64,000 nucleotides of DNA, from positions 21,066,501 through 21,130,500 of the forward strand of contig JAWQUS010000010.1 of the NCBI GenBank assembly GCA_036365455.1, read 5' to 3'. The notes under the pieces were generated by a model. It had not been told where the DNA came from and did not search any database. It was given only the letters and a program-made list of their open reading frames with translations. This DNA is from Macrosoma leucophasiata. Its lineage: Eukaryota; Arthropoda; Insecta; Lepidoptera; Hedylidae. The position numbers and the translations under genes are program-made. This document shows positions 48,701-60,700 of the stretch, piece after piece (the stretch's first letter is position 1; the number at the start of each line of letters is the position of its first letter).

Positions 48701-51700
48701 GTTACAAGCCCTTTTAAGAGATATCACCAACAGCCAAGCAGAAGCGAATAGGCTACTCATCGAAAGTCTGCTGACTAAAAACGACGCTCCATCTGCACAC
48801 GACGGACACCCACCTCGAGCGGGTAACCTCTCGAAATGCACCGCTCGATTCGAGGGTTCGAGCAAAAATGCTGACGAATTGGAAGCATTCATCGATTCTG
48901 TGGAGGTGTTCAAGGAGTGCACCAATACAACCGACGAGCACGCACTCCGAGGGCTGCCTATGCTACTGGTCGGCGAGGCTGCCGTCTGGTACCAGGGAGT
49001 GAAAGCATCCGTGACGTCGTGGAGCGACGCGATACAGCGACTTCGCAGCATGTACGGCGTGCCGCGACCGGCTTATAAAGTGTTTCGCGAAATTTTCAGT
49101 GCTGAACAAAATAATGTGCGTGCCGACGTATTCGTGTGTAAAGTGCGCGCGTTGTTATCGAAATTACCGTACGTTGTGCCGGAAATAATGAAGGTTGACA
49201 TTGTGTACGGATTGTTAAGTCATAGAATAAGAGAAAGAGTGACTCGCGATTCGGTGGACGGCATGGAGCGACTTATTACCGAGGTCAGGTTAGTCGAGGA
49301 ATCATTGGCAGAGGTAAGTGTTCCTATACCATCTAATAGTGACGTTAATAGTTTCGGTCATACGACGCTACCGGACCGTTCGGACGCGGACCCGTGTGTT
49401 AACCCTACAAATGCCGCGTACGCGAGAGTTAACCCTTCAATGGTCGTACCGGGTCGTACCGTGTCTGTCAGTTCGTTCGGCAGATCAGTCGCCGACCGTT
49501 CGTTCGTATCTAATAAAAGTTTTAACAGTAGTGAGGGGGGAAATAGACGTAACCGATCAAAATGCGTATATTGTAAACGTTTCGGTCATTCGGTCGATGA
49601 GTGTCGATTTAAGGTTAAAGCGGACTCCAAGTCTGACTTAGGAGATAGATTAGAGAGCAACTCGAGTAAGGCCCAGTTGCGTTGTTACGGATGCGGTCGG
49701 CTGGGCGTGGTGCGATCAAAGTGCGATAAGTGCAAGGTTAGTCAGAGTAGTAAATCCGATTTTCAAAGCGCACACGTAACTGATCGCGACGACGCTCGCC
49801 CTTTGGTGGAAGTCCAAATCGTAGGACGCACAGGGGTGGCCATTTTGGATACCGGAGCCACTCACTCCATTGCAGGCCCAATGCTACACCGCATTCTTGT
49901 CGATGCTGGCGTCCAGTTTCGAAGCGTTTCGCGCTCCTTAGGACTCGCTGACGGCTCACAGCAGATACGCGCTGCGTTCGAGTGTGACGTCACTGTCACA
50001 CTGAGCGGGCGTGACTTCCCTACGACTTTTATAATTTTACCCGACGCAGAAACCCGAACCCTGCTAGGCAGAGATTTTATTATGAGTGCGAATATTTTGT
50101 TAGACTTACCGCAGATCAGTTGGAGATTTAACGATGACCCGCAGCGATGGTGCCCCTTCCTGACTCGATACCACTTACCTGCTGATGACGAGATACAGCT
50201 GATGAAAGTTGACGCGTCGACGCTCACCTTGAGGGATGATGAAGGTACCAAGCTGACACAAGACCAAAGGACCCGACTGAACGCGCTCCTGGTAAAGAAG
50301 GCAGATCTTTTTGCTGAAGAGGGACCACCGACCGATTATGCGATTCATCGCATAAAGGTTGACGAGCACCAAGAACCCATAGCCTCACCCCCTTACCGGA
50401 TGTCACAAACCAAGAAGGGACTTCTTGAGAAGGAGTTGCAGAAGATGCTGGATGGTGACGTGATCGAGGAATGCGAATCCCCGTGGGCTGCTAATGTGGT
50501 ACTGGTGTCAAAGAAAGACGGAGGAGTTCGGCTTTGTGTGGACTATCGGAAGCTGAACGCCGTGACAGAACCGGACCGATACCCGCTCCCACGGATCGAG
50601 GACGTATTACACGCAGCCAAGACTACCAGCTACATGACGACCTGCGATTTCCGATCCAGTTATTTCCAGATAGCAGTCGCTCCCGAGGATCGAGACAAGA
50701 CTGCGTTTGTCACCCCCCTTGGAACGTTCAGATTCAAGAGGATGCCAATGGGTTTACGGAATTCAGGTGCGACTTTCCAGAGGCTGATGGATCGATTGAA
50801 GTCTGGTAGAGATCTGACCGACATCTGCCTGCTGACGTACCTAGATGACGTCATAATCCTATCGGAATCGTTTTCCAAACACCTAGATGACCTGAACACC
50901 GTGTTTGATAGATTCGCAATGTATAACCTGCGAATTAACCGCGAAAAGAGTCAATTCGCCCGCGAGTCAGTGAAATTCTTGGGTCACGTTATAGTTCCAG
51001 GTGGAATAAAGGCGAACCCCGACAAAATCACGGCCATATCGAATATGCAACCGCCGACGAATGTTAAGCACGTCAAGACCCTCCTGCAAACGTCCAGTTG
51101 GTTCCGGCGATTCATACCCAAATACGCCGATGTCACCAGACCACTAACGGAATTACTCAAGAAAGACAGTAAATGGACGTGGACGACACGACAGCAGGAG
51201 GCCTTTGAGCATATTAAGCAACTCCTGGTCTCGGCTCCAATCTTGCGTCAGGCCGATGAATCCAAACCGTTTACGCTGAGGACGGACAGCAGCGGGTACG
51301 GACTCGGGGCAGTTCTGATGCAGGGGGAGGGCCCCGACGAACGCCCCGTAGAGTACGCGAGCCGCCTGTTGACCAGTGCAGAAAAGAATTACAATACCAC
51401 GGAAAGAGAAGCGTTAGCAGTAGTTTGGGCGGTGACAAAGTTCAGAGGGTACATCGACGGATCGGAGGTGATCATCAAGAGCGATCATCAACCGCTGCGA
51501 TGGCTAATGACCATCAAGTCGCCCAGCGGACGCTTGGCCAGATGGGCACTCACCCTCCAAGAGTATAATATCCGCATCGAGTACACACCCGGCAAGTTAA
51601 ACGCGATCGCCGACACACTCTCGCGACCCGCCCACGTTGAAGAAATAGAAAACGACATGATGTACGCAGAAGTGGACCTACCATCGAGAGACCCTAGAGA

Positions 51701-54700
51701 CGTACGCGAGAACCAACTTATGGACCCGGAACTACGAAAAATTATTGAAGACCTCGAGTCTGTCGACGATCCGTTTAGGGGGAGGAGTTGGGCAGATCGA
51801 GGATTCATCATATCGGATGGTATCCTATACAGGTACGGTCTCGATGACGGTGAGGAAGAAACCGCGTGCTTGGTGGTACCAGCACACGAACAGGGCAAAA
51901 TTTTAACCGAGTACCACGACTCACCCACTGCTGGACATTTCGGGGTTGAACGAACCCTAGACCGCATTAAGGCAAAATATTATTGGACTGGGATGAGACA
52001 AACAGTTGCTGGACATATTAAAAATTGTATCGACTGTCAAAGGTACAAGATTGACAACAGAAAACCTGCCGGCCTGTTACAAACCCCTGCGACCAACCGC
52101 CGTTGGGAAGTCGTTGCAGTGGACTTATTCGGCCCACTACCGGAAACATCGAATAAAAACAAGTGGATCCTGATAGTAGAAGACACCTGTGCGCGTTGGG
52201 TGGAGCTGTTTGCACTGCAGAACGCCACCAGCGCAGAATGTGCCAAAACCCTGATTTCAGAGGTATTTCTGCGATACGGGGTCCCTCGAAGAGTGCTGAG
52301 CGACAACGGTGTGCAGTTCATAAGCGAGACGATGCAGCAGGTTTGCCATGCGTTCGGCATACGTCAATCGCTCACACCGAAGTACCACCCGCAAGCTAAC
52401 CCGGTCGAAAGAAAGAACCGAGACCTCAAACCGCAACTCGCCATCCTGGTCGGTAAGGATCATGGCACCTGGGACACCCACTTACCCGCGATACGCTTCG
52501 CGATGAACTCTGCTGTCACGCATAGCACTGGATATTCACCAGCGTTCCTAACGTTTGGACGCGAGATGCGTGCGCCTGCTGATGTGATTTCAGACATGCG
52601 CAGTATCATCGAGAATGATAACGCAACCACAAACCTGACACCTTACCTTCGACGACTATCAGCAGCACTGTTCGAAGCGAGAGATGTCCATGAGAAGCAG
52701 CAGGCCACTCAGAAGCGCTACGCCGACGAAGGACGACGCCCAGCACCCGATTACTCCACCGGAGACTTAGTGCTGTTGAAGACCCAAGGGGCCAACGATG
52801 CAACCCATGGCCAGACGCCCAAGCTCATTCCTCGGAGAGACGGACCGTACCGCGTCAGAGAAGCTATGAGCGCGACGACGTATACTCTAGAGAGAGTCAG
52901 TAACGGGGAACTATTAGGTAGGTACCACGTCTCACAGCTGACCCCGTTCGTAGGCAACGTACAGCCGCCAGTGAACGAAAAACGTAGGCGCGGTAGGCCT
53001 AAGAGATCAGACTGACCCGGACGCGAGGACGCCTGTCTAGGTCAGAGGGGGAGGATGTAGCGCGTGCTTAACTCGCGGGTCCGAATATCCGAACGGTGTC
53101 GCGTCTCCCGCGCGCCCCGCTTCGGCCGACGCCGCCAGTCAAGAGAGGATCATTGAAAGGGGAGGTTCGCTCCACAGATGCGCTCCGCCGTTCGCGAATA
53201 ACTCTGATCTGTTTGTCGTTTTAAGTTTAGTTAACGATGTGTATCCGCATTTGCATAATATAGTGATTCATATGACTCAGTGTGTTTAATTCATCCCCGG
53301 TAGCATCACAGTATTAAATTGCATAACAAAAAATGTTTTAGGTTAGGTTAGATTTTTTTTTCTGTAAAATTTAATAGGTGACGTATTCCAAAAAAACAAA
53401 TTAAATGTATCGTTTCACTAAAAGGATAATTAGATTTACTATAAGTTAACAGATAGTAATTCAGTAAAATAGTTTAGCTTTAAACATCAAACAGTACACA
53501 ACATATTTGATTTATTTGATGGGCAAATTTAGCGTGCAATTCAGTATTTTTGTTAGCAATTTCGAACACTTTGATAGAAAAATGTGGATTTACAGTTGTA
53601 AGATTAAATACTACCCGATAACAATGTATAGACCCGAAATAAGTCTCCTTAACGTCGATGTGCAAAATTTCTTGTTTGATACTGTACATATACATACACG
53701 GGGTTTTGGGTTATCTTTCCTACAGAAATATGTTTTTGGCAATAGTTGCGTGAAGCGCGCATGGCCCCGCGGCTGGTGTAGATCGGAAACGATCTACTCG
53801 GTTAAGCACTACGGGCGCGGTCGGGTAGTGTGATGGGTGACCGCTAGTGGCAAATTAAATGCGCGTTACCGTGCTTCGCAGCCGTTAAGCCGTCGGTCCC
53901 GGTTGCTATCGATATATAGCAAGCAGTCGTTAAACCTTGTCGGAGGCCTTATGGGCGGTTTGAAAACATCCAACAGCGGGTTGCCACTAACCCACCCACC
54001 TCCACCAATCCGCATTGGAGCAGCGTGGTGGAGTAAGCTCCAGGCCTCCCCCCAAAAAGGGGAGAGACTCGTGCCCAACAGTGGGACGTATAATGGGTTG
54101 CCATTATTATAAAAGTTGCGTGGCCAAACACATCACTAAGTAATCTGGTAACAACACCTATTTGAGATTTTGTACATTGCAATATCCATCCAAATTTGGG
54201 ATCAGGTTAGGAAATACTGTAAAAAAAGTAAAGTTGCTAAATCATTTCAATTTACGTGGTACAGGAGTACTTCAAGGACCTCAGCAACCCAGCTTTCACG
54301 ACGTACCTGGCGCTAGTGCACACGAGGTTCTCCACGAACACATTCCCCAGCTGGGAAAGAGCACACCCTTTGAGGTATGTAATTCTGTAAAAAAAAAAGC
54401 GGCCAAGTTCGAGTCGGACTCGCGTTCACAGGGTTCTGTACAATTAATGAATTTCCCATGTTAATATAAATAGCATAGATTTGACTGAAGTTAGTTGTTA
54501 AACAGATAAAAACAACAGTCTGAAGTTAGTTGATAAACTTTTTTTTGTCGTTATGTTTTATTTCCGGTAATTATTGTTTGAAGTAGAAGTTTTGTTTTTT
54601 TTTTGTTGTACGGAACCCTAAAAATACATTGAAGATGGATGAGCAGGATGAGACACATGTGATGGATGATCGAAGATGAAGAATGTCATATTTATTTGTT

Positions 54701-57700
54701 TTATGTATAGTTTACCAAAAGTGATGATGTTATTTTATGAAATAAAATAGTATAATACATAAATATATACACATGCCGTAACTTCACGCCTGTAATCCCC
54801 GAAAGGTTTGGCAGAGGTAAATGCATGCGTTCAAGCATACATGTAAACACCCACGATTCGCCTGTTACGTTCGTGATACTGGGAAATTTCCAGAAAATGG
54901 AAAAATCCCAATAGAACCAGAGATAAAGAACTTTACACCATTATCTCTGATAACCCGGAAATTGAACCCAGGGCCTCAGCGTAGTAGCAGTGGCCTGCTA
55001 CAGGCTACCGAGGCAGCTCATAATACATCCTATTTTAAATTTATGAAATATTTATTAATTATTTGCAGAGTTCTTGCCCACAATGGCGAAATAAATACTT
55101 TACGAGGTAACGTGAACTTGATGAAGGCTCGCGAGGGTGTCATGAAGAGCGAGTTATTCGGAGATGGTAAGCATTGTCCCTGGTGTTAACATTGTTTAAA
55201 ATATGTAGGCATTTTTTTTAATGACCTGGAAATGTCTTAGCATTCAACCGGCTCTCTAGGGGGAGAGAGTCGAGATATGAGGGACTGGAACCCTCTAAAA
55301 CCACCTCGGTGCCGACTTCAGTGCACTAAGGGAGGGGTGGCATCCGGGTACACTAAAACACTGCTCCGGTTCCCCCTTAGCCTCCCATCGCACTTCGCCT
55401 CCATAAGGCTCGTCCACGGGGACTCTGACAGCCCCATTCTGCGCATACCACTACGACCTGCGGCTACCGCGGTGGCCGTTCCTCACGGACCTGCGAATGC
55501 TGGACGGCTAGAGCCCCCACTCTGGCCGCCTGCGATTCATCCCCCCTTTTAGTCGCCTCTTACGACAGCCAGAGGATACCTCAGTCCTATTCTACAAGCC
55601 CGGTACTGCAGGGCTCAGAATTTGTTGGCCTAGCTTAAGTCTAGCCTTGAAATAAAACTATTTTTACGGATTTATCTCGCGTATATTAAACTAAATTTTT
55701 AATTAAATTAACATTAAATTTATTTTAGTTAATATACGCGAGATAAATCCGTAAAAATAGTTTTATTTCAATGAGTGTAGCTCGCGAAAACCTAAGAACA
55801 TATCATGTTAAGTCTAGCCTGTTGCCCTAGGGTAATATATTTAACTCTTTAACGAGTTAAAGGTTGACAGATCAGTCTCCGTTGCTATCTCTTTGTATAT
55901 CTTTTGTCCCTTTCTGTTATGTTTCATGATTATTTCGACTTCCAGAATTAAAGAAGTTGTATCCAGTAGTGGAGCCGAATCTCTCCGACTCGGGTTCCGC
56001 GGACTGCGTGCTGGAGTTCCTCACGCACTGCGGCAACCGCTCGCTGCCCGAGGCCGTCATGACCATGGTGCCTGAGGCCTGGCACAACGACGCCACCATG
56101 CCGAAAGAGAAACGCGACTATTACCACTGGGCCTCCTGCGCCATGGAACCCTGGGACGGCCCGGCCCTGGTCTCCTTTACTGACGGACGGTACATTGGTA
56201 AGTCTTTAACATGGGAAATGGACTAGAAATGAGTAGGCTAGTAACTCTCTTGCCATTGGGTCTGCTGCGCTTTGGAAACCTGAGACGGCTTGACACTGGT
56301 CTCTTACTAACGGACAGTATAGTGAGATTTATTTATAAAGTAAATTAAAATAACACTAGAAAACCTGAGGGGAAATGTGACTAATGCTATTGGGTCTACT
56401 CCACTATGGAGTTCTGAGATGGGCCGGCCATGGTCTCTTTTTCCTGTTGCGTAGTACGAGTACGTAGTTCACGAGATTACGAGTTACGAGTTACGAGAGA
56501 GTACGTAGTTACGAGTTTCAGAGAAAGTAAACTTAGATAGTGCTACAATAAAAGACCCAATAAGAAACGCGCCTGCAATCTTGGGATGGCTTGGCTTCAA
56601 CTTGACCATGTACTGGAATTCCTCACACACTAAGGCAATCACTCACATTCGAAGACGTCATGACCATGGTGCCGGCGGGGGGTGCGACCGCCTATCGACA
56701 TTGCTATTGTCTTTGTCATTGCTGTCAAATTTTCATGTCGATTTTTACATTATCTTAATAACAATAATCGAAATAATCTTATCGCTTGTTACTCACCTAC
56801 GAAAGCAAGAAAAACAATCAGATTATCACTACTGCTTTTAAAGAAGCTACAAATCGATATGAAAATTTGACAGCAATGACAACGACAATAGCAATATCGA
56901 TAGGCGGTCGCACTCCTGGCATAACGTCACCACCACGCCGAAGATAAAACGTGACTATAACCACTCGGCCTCTACATTGAGACTAATATGTTTATCGTTT
57001 TCATTATTCTGGATCTAAATACCTATTTGACTCATGTTTCTCCTCCAGGTGCGATCCTGGACAGGAACGGTTTGAGGCCGTCCCGGTTCTACGTGACCAG
57101 CGAGAACATACTCGTCATGGCTTCCGAGGTTGGCGTGTATGATGTTGACCCCGAAAAGGTCATCCTGAAGGTGAGGTCTAGGTGTTTACTCATAGAAATG
57201 CGTAGAACTCGCTGCCCGAGTTTTGGCGGGAACATTGAAAGATGCGTGTGGCGCTCTTATTTTATTTCATTTTCTTGGTGTATTTTTGAGTTATGTTAAA
57301 TAAAGTTGGTGGCATTTTGTTTGAGTCAGCTTATTATAGTGCTCGTGTATAGTGAAATAGAATAACAGTGCGAAAACACGTTTTTTCGGGTTGCCTCCAA
57401 AACTTCATTGTAAATGTTCTGGTAAAGTAGCCATCGCTTTACTAGAATTACTGACTGTGACTGACTGTCGGACTGATAAATTGGCTGACGACTCTGACTT
57501 TGAAATATCCTTTTACTTGACACTGGCAATTATGCATAGCGAGCGATGCCATAAAATAAAAAATAAAAAAACTCGCTGCCCGGTCTTAGCACATAGCAGT
57601 TACCCTACTGCCAGTTATCCATTAAAGCAGTTCAATGACAGCAACCGATTAAATGTATATACCAGCGTTAGAGAGAGAGTAAGCGTCCAGCGTTAATACA

Positions 57701-60700
57701 TGAGATATCATCACATAATAACTAAACTCAAAATACATACCTAACTTATACACACCTTTCATCTTGATATTGACTTAAGTCGCCCGTAAACCGTAGCGAG
57801 GACTTCTGTCAAGTCATCCACAACATTACTTACTCCTCTTGTCTAATTATACAAAGGAAAAATAAACCAGCGTTAGAGCGTGTCTCCACCGCCACTGTCG
57901 CCAGACCTTCACCGAGAACGATTAACTTTCAGAAAAAAAAAAATTAACTAACCCAATGTCATTTTCAAATATCTGTTTAAAAAACACCCAACAAGGTTTC
58001 ATGAACAAAGTTTTCTTTTTAGTTTCAGTTCCAAGTATGGAGGCCGAATAATTTTTATTTATTCATTAATTTTATATGCAAATCGTAAAGCGATTCACAA
58101 AATATATCTACCTACCGAGTTTCAAGTACGTACCACTTTATTCCGAAACTTATGTGGCTGTGACATACAGACAGGCAGACATGCTGAGTCTATTAGGGTG
58201 CCATTTGACTACGGAACTCTAAAAACTTTTTACTGGTGGTAGAGCTTCAGTGACGGAGCTCGCGGGCGTAGGCACCACCGCATTACCTAATATACTTGCC
58301 GCCAAATGGTAGTGTTCAGCACTATCGTGTTCCGGTCAGGTGGTAATGTACGGCCCTGTAATTTCCGGCACAGAGGAATTACACCTTAGGCCTCAGAAGT
58401 GGTAACGCATCTGCATTTTGACCTTGGTCTTTGTGTGGGTGTCTATAGGCTGCAGTCCTCACTTAACATCAATGTGAACTGCATGCTTGCTTGCCACTTC
58501 CGTTACATAAAAAAAAACCGTATTTGCCGCATTTCATTAATAGTAAAAATACTGATATTCAATCATACCATTCAATATGTGCAGAGTCGTCTGAAGCCCG
58601 GCCGCATGTTGCTAGTGGACACCGAAGACAAGAGAATCATTCAAGACGTAGAACTCAAGATGGATATCGCCAGAAGCCGACCGCACTCGCAGTGGCTAAA
58701 AGAACAGGTAATTTGATTCCATCTTCAAGTTCCCAGCATGATACTCGTATATTGCACATCGAGCCCACGAAGACATTCGGCTACTTTCGACTTCGTAGAG
58801 CGTTATCTCTGCTGCACACTCCCTTCGTGAACACTGATAGTCCGGTATTGGTTAAAGCTTGATCAAAATGGACGGCAAAATTCACATAGGCAGGGTGCGA
58901 AAGAGATAACGTTCTACAGACCCAATTAAGCCGAAGCCTCCTTTCTAAGGTCGATATGCAATATTTCTTGTTATATAATATTTGTTATACATTAAAAACT
59001 CAATAATCAACGTCTTTTGGAAATTATTCATAAATTAACTGATTTATCAGTATGTGAATTGCCTCTACTTTATGGATTAGAATGATAAATTCATTTTATA
59101 AAATAATTGGGACTAATGTAATTAAATACGTTCATAATCTGATCCATGGTTGATCAGATTGAATGTGTTAGCATCATCAATAACATGGGCGTAGCTAGGT
59201 GTGTGAAGGCCATTGGTCCATTTTAGAACACATATTTTGCACACCAAAAAATCGACAACATTGAACGGGTATAAAATATATTGATTCCATTACTTTGACT
59301 GTTCTACTCAAAGATATTGACAATAGATACGATATAGAATAGATTGACAATACACACGCTTTTCTATGAAAACTGCTTCAACCATTGTAAGTGGGAGGAG
59401 CTTATCTTGCCGCGAAAATATACACCAATTAGGCGCGATGCAAACACACCCGACTTCACCTGATTAGTGTTTGATCGCGCCACAAAACGTCACAAAAATG
59501 GCGTATTATCAGTTCGTACACGAGTATATAGACGTGATTATACTACAAAATCGAGATGTAAATGCATAAATCATAAGAGATAATGAACAAAGTTATGAAT
59601 GCATAAATCGACATCAGTACTTAACTATGCTTTCTACGCATGCTATGCTTCCGGGGCATATTTATCCTACACGAGAAAGTAGCTGCCTGGATCATATTAT
59701 ATTAAAACTTGATAAAAATAAATTAACTGCTCAAATTGCCGTCTTGAACACTTCAGTCACCGATAATTTAATGCTGTACCTAAACTTATCAGGAAACAAT
59801 TTTAAAAACAACACCAGCAAAAGCAAGACAATAACTAACTTTAGCGAAGCTCTTAAAACTTTGGAAAAAAAGAATTTGGCAGAATTATTATTCTGTGATG
59901 ATCCAAACATAGTAGTTGAACGCTTAATTAACAAAATCTCTGAGGCACTTAAAGACAATACTGTGACATCACGTGTCACTAAAAAAAAACGGGTTATAAA
60001 GCCCTGGATTACTACAGGTATTTTAAGATGTATAAGACACAGAAACAAATTACAAAAAAAATGTAAAACGGATCCATACAACGAGATATTTGAAATTACA
60101 TATAAAAGATACCGAAACTTTTGTAATAATTTAATAAAGAAACTCAAACGAAAATATGAAAGAGAAATACTACAAAATTCTACAAAAAATAATAAAATGC
60201 TTTGGAAAACTGTTCGGTCCTTTACTTATACAAATAAAAAACACGATAATATGAAACTTCTTAATATCATGTGCCAGTAATTTTAACTTTAAAATTGTGT
60301 GCCGATTGTGCTATTGTGTATACTTGAAATGAAGTGAATATGACTTGCTGAAGTGAACAGTAGAGGAACTCAGAAACATATTGCGTGTGGTAATGTAATA
60401 TTTACTTATTTTGTTATATTTTATTGTTTAAATTAAATTAATTTAAGTACCTACTTACTTAACACGACCTGTAACCATTTTGTAATGATTCGTGGAAGAG
60501 CGAGATCCTCTGGCACAAGTAATCATGTTTACTTAAAAGATGATCTCAGCAACGCATATTGTTTTGTAATATTTTGGCTACAGCAATAAACGATATTTTA
60601 TTTTTATTTTATTATTAAATGCATATTAAACCCATTATTTTTATTACTTTGGCCTATTTAACTTCGTAATATTTCTTGGCCATCCTTGAAGAATTGAGGG

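Larger units (their letters stand above)
48069..53310 (+). mobile_element. Ty3/gypsy LTR retrotransposon, apparently intact
   Basis: 5242 bp with identical 255-bp LTRs, TG..CA ends, a GTAT duplication (48065-48068 and 53311-53314), PBS, polypurine tract and one complete gag-pol ORF. It sits in intron 5 in the same direction as GOGAT. No env-like ORF. Its GC content stands out from the intron. LTR identity points to very recent insertion. Confidence 0.96.

Noticed and set aside
48404..52957. Many open frames on the other frames of the gypsy element
   Set aside because: Shadows of the single gag-pol ORF in GC-rich sequence.
48588..53015. Endogenous retrovirus with envelope
   Set aside because: The frame ends just before the polypurine tract, leaving no room for an env ORF.
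55277..55552. 91-codon GC-rich open frame
   Set aside because: Part of a GC-rich repeat without a recognisable domain; not in phase with exons 7 or 8.
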